From: Spodoptera frugiperda
Lineage: Eukaryota > Arthropoda > Insecta > Lepidoptera > Noctuidae
Assembly (NCBI RefSeq): GCF_023101765.2
Contig: NC_064226.1
Coordinates: 1,790,001-1,854,000 of the forward strand
Length of the DNA: 64,000 nt
Direction of reading: 5' to 3'
Positions 30,401-35,806 of this stretch are shown in pieces. Below the pieces are notes generated by a model. It made no database searches, was not told where the DNA came from, and saw nothing but the letters and a program-made list of their open reading frames with translations. The number at the start of each line of letters is the position of its first letter. The first letter of the stretch is position 1. The translations under genes were made by a program, and so were the position numbers.

Positions 30401-31846
30401 CCTGAAATATTTCCACGAATACACTTTAATAGTATAGGAACACCCACAGATAGATACTCCTTTTAATAACGAGATATTTTTGCACAAATAGATAGCCCTC
30501 CAAATATAAAGATATTATTGTTACCATAAAACCAAAATGGCACCACTAACAAACTTCATTATATTCTTGATAGCGCTCGTCACTTCATTAAAAAGTTGTC
30601 ATTAATAAAGTTGATAAAACCATCCTTTGAATCGCGCATTTCTTTTTAAAGCACTCGTAAAATTTTAAATAACAGGCTAATTACGTTGCAAGATCAACAT
30701 TGCAAAGCCTTTGCCCCCTCGGATGGAGTCGGTTGTATTTTAATGTGTTTGCTCACGTAAGATGGCGGCAATCACAGTCTGTTTGTGAACGTAAAACGCT
30801 ATAATTATCACTTAATGTGTAACTGTTTAACAGGGCTGTAAAAGGGTGGTCCATTACGTGTCCACAATCACAGTGAATGGATGTAAATTATGCTATTGCA
30901 GGATTTAATAGCATTATCATAAAACCTTGTTGAAATGTCCAGCGAAAAATCCTGTGACATTTTGCAAGTGAGTGGCTTCAATTGTAGGATATAGGATACT
31001 TGGTTATTGTCAGGGCTGAAAGCTGGATATATTGCTTGTAATAACTGTGCGATGGAGATTATTGGAGGATGCCTGTGTTCAGCAGTGGACTGATACGATG
31101 ATTATGGTGGACTGTGCTGTGTAACATGTCTCCAACTTGAAGCTAGTAATGGCAATGGCACCTGCAAGTTACCGTGTGTAAAATATTTCGTTTGTAAAAG
31201 CGTATATTTGCAGTTTCGGAGCATAAGCATAATTCGCCAGTTATGTTTTTAGTCCCAAGTACTTATCTCATGGACGATATAGTAACTTTCTACAACTTAT
31301 ATCATAGTGTGAAGTAGAAAAAAGTGCCTTGCATACACCTGTCCAAAGCTGTTACTCTGATGCGTTTAAAGGCAAGCCAGTGGGAAAGGGTTAAATATCC
31401 TTAAAGCCAGTTTACTTGAGTTCAGTGATTAATTATGGTAAACTAACTACTGAACTCAGAGTGATTTAATGATTACTTAAACTATTCCTTAGTAAAGATT
31501 TTGTATGGAAAACTTTTTTTTAACCTTAATTAATCCGTGAACATGGCGCTTGCAACAGGGAAATATCGGTAAACTCGTTAAAATGAATTATGGTAAATAT
31601 CCCGTTATAAGTTCTAATAATAGTGTAAAACAATTGCTAAGGACTGGGTTAAGTAACCACTAAATGACTTTGAGTGCGGCGGTAAGTCACCAATGTTCTA
31701 TAGTTAGTATAGTTAATTTACCTGTCGTGTGCGTGCTGCATGTTCTTTGGGCGGCACTTGGGGAAGAGCCGCGTGATACGCTCGCCGACGTCCGAGCCGG
31801 GCGTGGAGTCGCCCGCGCCGTCCGCTCGGAGCGCGGCCGCGCTCAT
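3363..31846 (-). CDS. X11L: X11/Mint (APBA, lin-10 family) PTB-PDZ-PDZ adaptor, whole coding span
   Basis: Twenty-two coding exons joined at GT-AG sites give an open frame of 1,139 residues with one copy of exon 7. Known family role: a cytoplasmic scaffold in neurons that binds the NPxY region of amyloid-precursor-like proteins through its PTB domain, binds Munc18 through an N-terminal segment, and sorts membrane cargo through two PDZ domains. Seen here: PTB at about residues 775-950 (FRARYLGSTQL, EVDLFISTEKI, MMDHALRTISYIADIGD, MICHVFES, AQFIAQSIGQAF), PDZ1 from about 965 (GEILGVVVVESGWGS), PDZ2 from about 1057 (YQLGFSVQNGV, GGVRVGHRIIEIN) and the C-terminal tail NPVFI. The N-terminal 700 residues are acidic and low in complexity, which is usual for this family. 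Start chosen at ATG 31844-31846 (context GCGACATGA), with an in-frame TAG upstream in the genomic sequence. Vertebrate paralogues are APBA1-3; the worm gene is lin-10. Exon structure is inferred by eye without transcripts, and 5' UTR exons were not found. Confidence 0.93.
3785..3925 (-). CDS. X11L: X11L exon 21, PDZ2 core
   Basis: 47 codons, phase 0-0: ICSLLRGGIAERGGVRVGHR, IIEINSQSVVAVPHERIVNL and LATSVGE. Near-identical in pattern to vertebrate APBA PDZ2. Acceptor TTGTAG|ATC, donor GAG|GTACTT. Confidence 0.95.
4260..4453 (-). CDS. X11L: X11L exon 20, end of PDZ1 and start of PDZ2
   Basis: Encodes GDQIIAINGVSLVGLPLSTC, QTYIKNSKNQTVVKLTVVPC, APVVEVKIKRPDTKYQLGFS and VQNGV. PDZ2 uses LGFS as its carboxylate-binding loop. 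Acceptor TTCCAG|GC, donor GTC|GTGAGT. Confidence 0.95.
4756..4894 (-). CDS. X11L: X11L exon 19, first half of PDZ1
   Basis: Encodes VVVPKTKGEILGVVVVESGW, GSMLPTVVIANLAPAGAAAR and CGQLNI plus one base. GWGS is the expected carboxylate-binding-loop region of X11 PDZ1. Acceptor CACAG|GTG, donor ATAG|GTAAAT (phase 1). Confidence 0.95.
5214..5396 (-). CDS. X11L: X11L exon 18, PTB C-terminal helix
   Basis: 61 codons, phase 0-0: AQFIAQSIGQAFQVAYMEFL, KANGIEDHSFVKEMDYQEVL, NSQEIFGDELQMFAKKELQK, E. This is the long closing helix of the PTB domain and the linker to PDZ1. Acceptor TTTCAG|GCA, donor GAG|GTAAGT. Confidence 0.95.
6150..6404 (-). CDS. X11L: X11L exon 17, PTB core
   Basis: 85 codons, phase 0-0: APEGENQPSTEVDLFISTEK, IMVLNTELKEIMMDHALRTI, SYIADIGDLVVLMARRRFVP and, at the end, PKMICHVFESEE. 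Strongly like vertebrate APBA PTB domains. APEGE at the start corresponds to the form without the basic insert seen in some mammalian isoforms. Acceptor TTACAG|GCA, donor GAG|GTAAGG. Confidence 0.95.
6405..7666. other. X11L intron 16 (3' part)
   Basis: No exon seen. An element of about 160 bp with inverted ends (tggcggatta at about 6942, taatccgcca near 7094) lies here. The open frames at 6341-6523 and 6677-6862 have no protein features. Confidence 0.5.
7667..7831 (-). CDS. X11L: X11L alternative first exon encoding a diverged PTB start
   Basis: From ATG 7829-7831 it encodes MSQWGCDGPYSGVYAAPAAV, FRLSFLGSVEVDEDSRRRKK, RPKKNMVEEAVTKIK and ends AAG|GTGG. It parallels exon 16: FRLSFLGS for FRARYLGS and EEAVTKIK for EEAVSRIK, with the same phase-0 end, and joins exon 17 in frame for a 382-residue form. 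A TAG lies in frame four codons upstream of the ATG, and no pyrimidine tract precedes it, so I read it as an alternative first exon rather than a cassette. A phase-0 acceptor at CACAG|TGG is possible but would only fit after exon 14. Less certain than exon 16. Confidence 0.7.
7832..10549. other. X11L intron 16 (5' part), upstream of the alternative PTB exon
   Basis: AT-rich with a few GC islands (about 8560-8620). If the exon at 7667-7831 is a first exon, its promoter should lie within the first kilobase here; I see no clear TATA or initiator match to trust. A foldback MITE lies at 10275-10482. Confidence 0.45.
10275..10482. repeat. Foldback MITE, copy 1 (aactatcgtgagacatacta type)
   Basis: The ends carry aactaaaaatcacggtt and, inverted, aaccgtgattttcagtt. 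The inner part holds a second inverted pair, gtcacagagggactct and agagtccctctgtgac. Closely related copy at 41890-42100. Confidence 0.7.
10550..10686 (-). CDS. X11L: X11L exon 16, start of the PTB domain
   Basis: Encodes DVNRSVLIEGVLFRARYLGS, TQLACEGQPTKATRMLQAEE and AVSRIK. This is the first strand and helix of the X11 PTB fold, with the hallmark GVLFRARYLGSTQL. Acceptor CCACAG|AT, donor AAG|GTATTG. Confidence 0.93.
11197..11233 (-). CDS. X11L: X11L exon 15, 37-nt microexon
   Basis: Encodes DKDGKKKSKNKE plus the first base of Asp; acceptor TTTCAG|GAC, donor GAAG|GTAAGT. A strongly basic linker directly before the PTB domain. Its length is not a multiple of three, so skipping it alone would shift the frame into exon 16. 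Confidence 0.8.
11568..11687 (-). CDS. X11L: X11L exon 14
   Basis: 40 codons, phase 0-0: GWRKPKSRTVMPGGSVVAAR, SPHAHDATDNRDEEALHNGK. Acceptor TTAAAG|GGC is weak; donor AAG|GTACCT. GWRKP completes the conserved block begun in exon 13. It is the common junction used by exon 13 and by the alternative first exon at 13026-13400. Confidence 0.83.
11688..13025. other. X11L intron between exon 14 and the alternative first exon
   Basis: No exon found. A Helitron-like fragment lies at 12650-12823. The open frame at 12344-12592 has no protein features and overlaps anonymous AT-rich sequence. Confidence 0.5.
12650..12823 (+). mobile_element. Helitron-like fragment
   Basis: Has tttgtttgtttgaacgcgct, atctccggaactactgg and an ending gaagctagt, a pattern recurring in the window (15780-16025 inverted; a related stretch at 35150-35300 inside a full Helitron). 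The CTAG|T ending fits a Helitron 3' end. The 5' end is not located. Confidence 0.5.
13026..13400 (-). CDS. X11L: X11L alternative first coding exon, acidic N-terminus
   Basis: 125 codons from ATG 13398-13400 (context TTAAAATGA, A at -3) to AAG|GTTAGA. The product begins MTEDERQPCLNEAKGEIAVD and is dominated by Glu, Asp, Ser and Val, ending SDDSGVDNGEEGK. The donor is phase 0 and joins exon 14 (GWRKPKS...), as exon 13 does. The resulting form would be 550 residues with PTB and both PDZ domains, without exons 1-13 and the Munc18-like block. No acceptor with a pyrimidine tract is evident just upstream, so an internal promoter is the simplest reading. It could instead be an unrelated short gene, but the coding bias and in-phase donor argue against that. 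Confidence 0.72.
15535..15605 (+). mobile_element. Fragment resembling a LINE 3' end
   Basis: The phrase cctttggcctgcagtgggac followed by gatcatgactgtaatc resembles 3' ends I associate with RTE-type LINEs in moths. A weaker relative (gttcagcagtggactgatac) lies at about 31077. Classified by memory only. Confidence 0.35.
15780..16025 (-). mobile_element. Helitron-like fragment, minus strand
   Basis: Reads in reverse as gttggaacgcgctccggaac with aacaaacaaacaaa-type repeats, matching the family at 12650-12823. An internal segment (aactatgctaaacaaaaa with gttccggag) is repeated twice in tandem. Confidence 0.45.
16328..16407 (-). CDS. X11L: X11L exon 13, Munc18-interacting-like segment
   Basis: 80 nt encoding DEADTDLETDRLLGQQRTDD and QGFFDDK. 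Acceptor TTTACAG|AT, donor AAG|GTTAGT. The DTDLETDRLLG...GFFDDKGWRK block (continuing in exon 14) matches what I recall of the conserved Munc18-interacting region of X11/Mint proteins. The match is from family memory, not an alignment. Confidence 0.85.
16636..16700 (-). CDS. X11L: X11L exon 12
   Basis: 65 nt encoding (R)KRPSSAQSTESVEIKPASG and DE; acceptor CAACAG|C, donor GAAG|GTGAGT. It leads into the Munc18-binding-like segment of exon 13. Confidence 0.85.
16865..16971 (-). mobile_element. SINE fragment (moth ~155-bp family)
   Basis: Contains gggagtgtcagactcttact, cccgttcctactcttg and ccgctaggtagtccgtag, the signature of the SINE seen complete at 50967-51120 and 55970-56127. Lacks the poly-A end. 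It lies in X11L intron 11. Confidence 0.65.
17066..17318 (-). CDS. X11L: X11L exon 11, His/Pro/Thr repeat
   Basis: 253 nt, acceptor CCCGCAG|TA, donor CACG|GTTAGT. Encodes CSTSAPPPPPAPAPHRP, then AHAPHAPHAP, then a run of THTPHTPHTPH type ending HHHHTHHEDVYPPR. It is built from a short GC-rich tandem repeat, so several other frames are also open. Only this frame joins exons 10 and 12 in phase. Proline- and histidine-rich linkers are plausible SH3 or metal-binding segments, but nothing here proves it. Confidence 0.85.
17800..17896 (-). CDS. X11L: X11L exon 10
   Basis: Encodes THSVVIKEIVENGTSTDPHV and LSDADLHSLDPL. Acceptor TTGTAG|ACA, donor TTAG|GTGAGT (phase 1); 97 nt. No named motif. Confidence 0.83.
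18627..18733 (-). CDS. X11L: X11L exon 9
   Basis: Encodes VVMDTNRVVVTHLPVVEDGL and SSGHASDNDNNNQMIQ. Acceptor AACAG|TG, donor CAG|GTAAAT; 107 nt, phases consistent with exons 8 and 10. No named motif. Confidence 0.83.
18734..20110. other. X11L intron 8
   Basis: AT-rich with no exon seen. An internal direct repeat is clear: the segment around 19709-19850 (gtgccaataaaattttgttg, caagtaacaaaaaagtttc, aaatatcggtcactaatta) recurs in altered form at about 19873-20035. The open frame at 19711-19923 runs through this repeat and is not a gene. Confidence 0.5.
20111..20312 (-). CDS. X11L: X11L exon 8
   Basis: Encodes VRTTQQPGTYTTPNVRELSV, GAAWSGSGSPSGARPDVPFA, LSTDSSDSASDRSLSLMLME and NELSEMK. Acceptor TCCCAG|GTC, donor AAAG|GTGAGT (phase 1); 202 nt. 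It is Ser/Asp-rich with a short hydrophobic heptad-like run at the end (LSLMLMENELSEM). A degenerate copy of its first part lies at about 20909-20974. Confidence 0.85.
20510..20670 (+). repeat. Dispersed repeat, copy 1 (gcaatcgccgccgc type)
   Basis: Contains attacctgatggtaagcaat, cgccgccgcatatgg and ggcgttgcaagtgcgttg. Related copies at 21165-21390, 23035-23290 and 32730-32840. I regard it as a widespread non-autonomous element of moths. Confidence 0.55.
20909..20974 (-). pseudogene. Decayed copy of the first part of X11L exon 8
   Basis: Matches exon 8 at about 20238-20305 (cgctccacgccgcgcccac, cagctcgcgca, ttcggggtcgtgtatgtac, ccggctg) with small insertions and deletions that break the frame. 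It ends within the exon on one side and lies in intron 7, 0.6 kb upstream of the real exon on the minus strand. No usable donor remains. Confidence 0.7.
21165..21390 (+). repeat. Dispersed repeat, copy 2 (inside duplication unit A)
   Basis: Runs from gtggacgtatcgcctgattg through caccagaggcgttacaagtg and ggggttaagaatttaagggt to acgtcggttttctgtaaggc, directly against exon 7. Confidence 0.55.
21415..21564 (-). CDS. X11L: X11L exon 7, downstream copy of a tandem exon duplication
   Basis: Fifty codons, phase 0-0, identical in protein to the copy at 23318-23467 except HSH for HNH. Acceptor TTTCCAG, donor CAG|GTAAAT, both intact. Flanking intron sequence is also shared with the other copy but has drifted more. 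Including both copies would lengthen the protein to 1,189 residues. Confidence 0.8.
21805..21862. repeat. 25-bp perfect hairpin in duplication unit A
   Basis: agatttttaacaacaatcct...gatga followed after about 6 nt by its exact complement. Unit B has only one arm-like stretch (gattatggttaaaagtgtac) at the matching place, so the hairpin arose after the duplication. Confidence 0.75.
22745..22913. mobile_element. MITE with perfect 58-bp terminal inverted repeats
   Basis: Arms 22745-22802 and 22856-22913, beginning aagccgggtccagacgagtg, are fully complementary. The 53-nt centre has no ORF. Flanks are TTTT and TTTAAA-like, suggesting an AT-rich target. Absent from unit A, so inserted after the exon duplication or lost there. 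Confidence 0.8.
23035..23290 (+). repeat. Dispersed repeat, copy 3 (inside duplication unit B)
   Basis: The counterpart of copy 2, with a longer 3' end (gtgatatccctctggtcgag). Because both units carry it at the same place, it was present before the exon duplication. Confidence 0.55.
23318..23467 (-). CDS. X11L: X11L exon 7, upstream copy of a tandem exon duplication
   Basis: Fifty codons, phase 0-0, encoding ELDYELRRQPQECPSENGLE, GGSESEWPHVSDALDSPQTT and HNHTNFLGLQ. Acceptor TTTCCAG, donor CAG|GTAATT. The second copy at 21415-21564 differs at 6 of 150 nt and at one residue (Asn here, Ser there, in H-N/S-H). Either copy, or both, joins exons 6 and 8 in frame. Confidence 0.75.
23541..23702. 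mobile_element. MITE with 29-bp terminal inverted repeats, beside exon 7
   Basis: Arms tattattagaacttatgacg... at 23541-23569 and the complement at 23674-23702. The centre includes tttcggcactgttgcaagcg and gccatgatcacgg. It lies 74 bp upstream of the exon 7 acceptor. A related half copy is at 31531-31622. Confidence 0.75.
24040..24165 (+). mobile_element. Helitron-like 5' fragment
   Basis: Begins TCTATATAACAAAAATGAAT and continues ctcgaaaacggctgaaccga, ttgaattatttgtg. The TC start and the 'aaaacggctgaaccga' phrase are shared in style with the Helitron at 35034-36503. No 3' end located. Confidence 0.4.
24238..24414 (-). CDS. X11L: X11L exon 6
   Basis: Encodes RVVPENTDISPPSGSAAFDY, LYEFSETRKVLEEFFRCP and TNAGQPQINNLIANDEIVNF plus Q. 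Acceptor TTACAG|AGG, donor CAA|GTAAGT; phase 0 at both ends, 59 codons. The helix-like EFSETRKVLEEFF segment is the most structured part of the N-terminal half; I take it for a conserved insect X11L motif, from family memory only. Confidence 0.85.
25032..25378 (-). CDS. X11L: X11L exon 5, Ser/Asp-rich
   Basis: Largest coding exon of the main form, 347 nt. Encodes VILNSVSLGLRTEPEASDDE, SVKRTLDNIKNG, SEISDGSESSPSRDEVRLSD, WLSGDEDKSRVTRVIGELPI and RSPRPGFPQ. Acceptor TTTCAG|TG, donor CAG|GTGAGA. The many Ser next to Asp/Glu look like casein-kinase-type phosphorylation sites, by composition only. Confidence 0.85.
26559..26796 (-). CDS. X11L: X11L exon 4
   Basis: Encodes ISLHRINNEPKKMISRHTSP through to VVADGEVVVFDDSDDWK. 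Acceptor TTACAG|ATA, donor AAAG|GTAATT (phase 1); 238 nt. The end of the exon is acidic (FDDSDDW) and may be a short linear motif, but I cannot name it. Confidence 0.82.
26797..28726. other. X11L intron 3
   Basis: No exon seen. A repeat at 26850-26985 resembles 54885-55010. At about 28146-28180 atgtcgcc is repeated several times in tandem. A short inverted repeat of the bases around aaaacaatcgatgatcacaa lies at 27829-27861. Confidence 0.5.
26850..26985 (+). repeat. Dispersed repeat (cacctctgcctaccccctt type), copy 1
   Basis: Runs from actcaaccccctattacatg through ataacataagtggtgaaaag to cacctctgcctacccccttg. A related copy lies at 54885-55010, and a partial one (tgcctacccccatgggagac) at about 51799. 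Confidence 0.5.
28727..28889 (-). CDS. X11L: X11L exon 3
   Basis: Encodes IIEIAGGRELYSQSRTKAVR, KLRHNNTHKHNLRNKVRS and LSKDTVDYAADNLSNE. This is a basic, His/Asn-rich segment between acidic ones. Acceptor ACCAG|G, donor GAG|GTAGAA. Phase 2 at the start rebuilds Arg with exon 2; phase 0 at the end. Confidence 0.8.
28993..29172 (+). mobile_element. tRNA-derived SINE, copy 1
   Basis: The head has a box-B-like gattcgattcc (29031-29041) in a tRNA-like context. The body reads ctttgtgtgatccacaaatt, gtttcgggtctgggtgt and gtaaacgcacccacg. The second copy at 55375-55500 has the body without the head. It lies in X11L intron 2. Confidence 0.55.
29767..29868. repeat. Foldback element with inverted CCAAT boxes, copy 2 (left arm lost)
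   Basis: Keeps the centre (ggttggtttattc, ggccaatcagagcgccg) and the right arm (tttcgattactttaaacgt), but most of the left arm is missing. Confidence 0.55.
29911..30018 (-). mobile_element. SINE fragment (moth ~155-bp family)
   Basis: Contains atcatctaatgagttcttcc, gaggcgaggagtgtcagact and gctcttcgagccccgg. Diverged; lies in X11L intron 2. Confidence 0.6.
30264..30401 (-). CDS. X11L: X11L exon 2
   Basis: Encodes (R)LTSSLEGRDRDTNNVNNA, then SSDEERGNESQLVILNSKG, then GTYKLRDS. Acceptor TTTCAG|G and donor AG|GTAATA; 138 nt, with phases that fit exons 1 and 3. It is hydrophilic and acidic with no domain I recognise. Confidence 0.8.
31450..31682. mobile_element. Foldback MITE interrupted by a second MITE
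   Basis: Outer arms tactgaactcagagtgattt and the inverted ctaaatgactttgagtgcgg belong to the family complete at 44460-44574. The centre is occupied by a copy of the 23541-23702 family at 31531-31622. It lies just below X11L exon 1. Confidence 0.6.
31531..31622. mobile_element. Partial MITE of the 23541-23702 family, nested
   Basis: Reads ccgtgaacatggcgcttgca, gggaaatatcggtaaactcg and ggtaaatatcccgttataag, ending gttctaataata. Inverted relative to the other copy; one end is lost. Confidence 0.6.
31722..31846 (-). CDS. X11L: X11L exon 1 (start codon, residues 1-42)
   Basis: Encodes MSAAALRADGAGDSTPGS followed by a basic stretch (ITRLFPKCRPKNMQ) up to HAHD plus two bases of Arg; donor AG|GTAAAT. 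It is GC-rich compared with its flanks. ATG has a purine at -3, and TAG lies in frame about 16 codons upstream if the exon extends that far. The junction with exon 2 rebuilds AGG (Arg). The exon's 5' limit is unknown, and an upstream non-coding exon with acceptor near the in-frame TAG remains possible. Confidence 0.78.
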
Positions 31847-32729
31847 GTCGCCAGCACCGCCACGGTCACACCGCCACCGCCTCTACCGGCAATAGGTGCC
31901 GCTACGTTAGTTATTAGTACGCAGACACAATTAAATAAAAGTACAAGTAAATATTAACCAACAAACAAGAAGATCCTTAATCCCAAAAACTATAAAAATA
32001 GAAAGGAGAAATTACTAACTTCGCACTAAGACTATAAACATGCTGATACAAGTATGCACTCTTTGTTTTACGAGGAGTGTTTCAAGTATTTACACAAAGG
32101 TTTTAGGACTAAGAAAGTTCTGGAATTCTAGATGAGTAACTAAAATGGAGGGTTAGATGGCAAGCGCTAAGCGCGCAATTACAAGACATGCATTTTATTC
32201 ATGCCATTAATATAGTCAACTAAACGTAGCCTTAAGAAGACTTCAAACCGAAAATCAGTTGAAAAAGTTCCCATGACTATGTTATAAGCAGATTTTTTCA
32301 AAGTGTCTAGCCAAAAATAGGTAAGGATGACATTAATCAGAGTAAACCACCAGTATATTCATAGTGTATGTTCATAAATGATAAATAATAATAATAATTA
32401 TGTCAATCACTTTTAATGTACAAACCAGACGCTTTTGAATAATGCAATTACATTAGTTTTCGGCACTGAAAATAACTGTACAGCACTCTGTAGTTAAGGG
32501 GCGGTCAGCAAATTACATTTATTCGATTTAATGAGTTCCGAACTGCATACGAATCCGAATCGTACATGTGTAACTAATTCTGTCTGTTTGTTAAACTTTT
32601 AATGACTGCGGCTGATGTTTATGTTCACGCTGTTTTTGGCGCTTAGGGAATATTTTATTCACATTTTCCAGTACAAACTGGAGTAATTAAGGGTTTTTAA
32701 ATAAGTCTAGATGTTGATAATTTTTTTAA

Positions 32730-32840
32730 ACGAGCATTTGCATCACCTGGTATGCAATCGCCGCCGCCTATGGACACCCGAAACACCAGAGGCGTTACAA
32801 GTGCGTTGCTTGTCTTTTGGGGGTTAGGGATTCAAGGCTT
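32730..32840 (+). repeat. Dispersed repeat, copy 4 (truncated)
   Basis: Contains tcacctggtatgcaatcgcc, caccagaggcgttacaagtg and ttttgggggttagggattc, then diverges. Confidence 0.55.
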
Positions 32841-34847
32841 ACATTGGATACAAGGGGCACATTAACATGTGCTTCTTATCCAATTTCCCAATGCTACATT
32901 GTCTTAGAGAATAGATTTAATGCAAGACTATTTAGTTTCATTTTGTCTGGTTCCGTGCCAACCCTCGTAAATGTATCCCAATGTTATTTGACCGTTAGCA
33001 GTATCTATGTAAATCAAATACGGATCGCTTCTCCAATTTCTTTGAGAAATGTAACCTCTTTGGAGGCGAGTTTATTGGTTGTAAATTTTAGACTAGGCAT
33101 TACTGGAGTGGAACACGGACAGAAATATGGAGAACGTGGAGTTTGGAACGTACCTGACGGAAATATTCAAGAAGGTAGAATATTGGAATGGCGGAGCGTA
33201 GGTTGCGCATACAACACGGTTTAAATTCAGCTTCCTAACAGCAAATTCTATCCAAAATGAACCAGAATTCCAGTAATTCAAGCTGTGAATTATGTGTATC
33301 AAAATCTTTTCAACTATGTACCTAAATATATTAATAAAAATTAAACGTCTAAGTATCTATTTCAATAAGTAAAAGTAGTAACATAATTTTAAATCGCAAA
33401 CTAATTCTGCTTAGCAACAATCAGCTTGAAGTGCAAACAATTTCTTCAATACGAATAATTGGCAAAACGACCAAAACTGCAGCCATAAATATGGTAGATT
33501 ACATTCATTGTGCAAATAATAAAAGGAATAAAGTGCATAGCGTAGGTTCATGTTAATAGCTTCTAGGAACGTTTTGGGTTTTATCACTGGTGTTCGGCCA
33601 AGGCACCGAGTTGCGGAGGTATTGGGGGCAGGGGCCAATGACGTGTTTCGCATGGCACCGACTGTAACCGCTGCCAAACTACCAGATCGATAGAACATTA
33701 GCGTTGGCCCACTAAATCTGCTTGGGCGTTCAGCGATAGCGGATGACTTTAGTAGGGACAAAATAAATAGAAGAATATTATGATGATTTCAAATGGAAAG
33801 ATATTAATTATGTCTGTAAATAGTAGATTACAAAATCGCACTAAGCTTGATAAGGTTGGCATTTCCAGACTTACTACTCTGAGAAAAAACACTGAAATAA
33901 ACTCTGAGTTTGCAGTCCTCTATAAAGTCTAGACAAAGTATGGTAAAAGTACATTATCCAAATGTTAATTTAATTTAAAAATATTGCTCTAAAGTCTGTT
34001 AAAGTTAGTTTCTTTAAAGACATTAAGCGTAAGCAATAAAACAATATCCATTCCGTGTTGATATTGGTCAATTGGCCTACATTTTTGAGACATTGGAAAA
34101 CAATTACGTATTTTTCAATTGACCAACGAGGTGACCTATTTTCGAACAAATAACCCGTATAGTACAAAAACATGGGAGTGTTTGTTTTTACCGTTTTTCC
34201 CATTGGCAACAATGCGGATTAAGCTTTAACGGCTTACACGATTTTTATTTCACGATTAATGCTCGAATTCACTTACTCTGATTTTGTTTTTTATTTATTT
34301 TTTGTTCCATGTGGATGTGCCTATGTAGGGATGTGCTGATCTAGAGTGTTGATGGAATAGGGATAAATTGAATCAATTATTCACCCGTCCCGAAAACTGG
34401 CTGTCAGTTAACAGCAATTACTAATCCCTGCCATACATAACAAAGCTTCCAACACATTCATAACAATTTAAAACACAAATTGTCACTTCTTTAAGATTCG
34501 AGTGGGTACTTTATAAAAGCAATACTTTGGCACAGATGCTTGATGTCTGATGTCTTCAACAAACATTCGTATGAGACATTTTCTGCAGCGCTGGCGTATA
34601 ACTCAACTTATTCTAGTTTTATGGAATACATTCTGCCATATGAACGTAACGAGCTGTCGCGTGTTTTATGGCCCAAAGTAGGGTTGCCAAATCAAAAATC
34701 AGAAGGCGTACCAACTTGTTAATTTGACTGGGTATTTTTTTGCTTCATTAAGCTTGAGTGAGTTTTAAATAGGATTTCTTTATCAGTAGCTATTCTATCT
34801 TTAACTATTTTATGTCTAGAAGTAGTAAAGCTGAACTATTTTGGTAC

Positions 34848-34855
34848 AAAGCTAG
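34848..34855. repeat. 8-bp target site duplication, left
   Basis: aaagctag immediately outside the left terminus, identical to 38235-38242. Confidence 0.85.
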
Positions 34856-35154
34856 GAGGTATTCCTCGAAGCGCAACTGTTTTGAAGCGCACCTCTCCAA
34901 GCGCACCTATTTTATTCCTCGAAGCGCACCCGTTAGTTGCGCTTCAAGGAACTATTAAAAATATTAATTTTTATTTCCTCGAAGCGCACCTATGTTTTAT
35001 TTTCGACTAGAGAGGGGATGCTAACTGAAACAATCTATACATATAATAAAATCGTAGAAAAGTGCTGTCTGTACATTGAAAATAAAAATAAAAAAAATAG
35101 CAGGGGTTATTGTTATGTCGATGTCGAACCCAAAAATGTAATTAACTTTTTTTT

Positions 35155-35206
35155 TGTCTGTTTGTCTGTTTGTCTGTTTGTCTGTTTGTCTGTTTGTCTG
35201 TTCGTC
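35155..35206. repeat. (TGTCTGTT)n microsatellite in the Helitron
   Basis: About six units of tgtctgtt; open frames read through it on both strands and are not genes. Confidence 0.85.
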
Positions 35207-35507
35207 TGTGCGCGCTAATCTCAGAAACGGCTGATCCGAGTTGGATGCGGTTTTCACGAATATATTGTGGGATGCTTAAATTTACATTTAGTGTTTGTTT
35301 CATGTCAATCGGTTCATAAATAAAAAAGTTATGTCAAATTAAAGAATCACGTCGAAATTCTATGCTTATACCATTAATCTCCGCAACTATTTGACGGATT
35401 TGGTTGAAATTTGGTACAGATATAGTTTAGAACCTTAGAAAGGACATAGATATATTTTTATTTCAAAAATCAAAAAATTAAAATAAGAAATAAATTATTT
35501 ATAAATA

Positions 35508-35806
35508 ATTCTATGTCGATCGTTACACGACTTCGGTTCATGTTATTGTTTTAATTTATCGAAAAAAAGTAAATAAATAGTAAAAAGGTATGAAAAAAAT
35601 AATATCAATATAATAAAACATTTAGTACAAAGAAAATGCTCTAACGGAGTATAGATAATTCTATGTCGATCGTTACACGACTTCGGTTCATGTTATTGTT
35701 TTAATTCATCGAAAAAAGTAAATAAATAGTAAAAAGGTATGAAAAAAATATAATATCAATATAATTAAACTTTTAGTACAAAGAAAATGCCCGAACGGAG
35801 TATAAA
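35508..35806. repeat. Tandem duplication of ~150 bp inside the Helitron
   Basis: Both units begin ataattctatgtcgatcgtt and run through cgacttcggttcatgttatt to acggagtata; they differ at a handful of sites. The second starts at about 35656. Confidence 0.85.

Larger units (their letters stand above)
31847..34855. other. 5' flank or first intron of X11L, repeats only
   Basis: No host exon recognised. Contains dispersed repeat copy 4. The open frames at 32817-33224 and 33411-33761 start in or run through repeat-like sequence and show no domains. Non-coding 5' exons and promoters of X11L may lie here unseen. Confidence 0.45.

Noticed and set aside
32817..33224. 135-codon plus-strand frame
   Set aside because: Starts inside a dispersed repeat; no domain, mixed composition, no conserved-looking motif.
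33411..33761. 116-codon minus-strand frame
   Set aside because: Has a repeat-like middle and no recognisable motif; a chance or decayed-repeat frame is more likely.
35155..35206. Open frames of Cys/Leu/Val/Ser or Gln/Thr/Asn/Arg repeats on both strands
   Set aside because: Translation of a simple tgtctgtt microsatellite.
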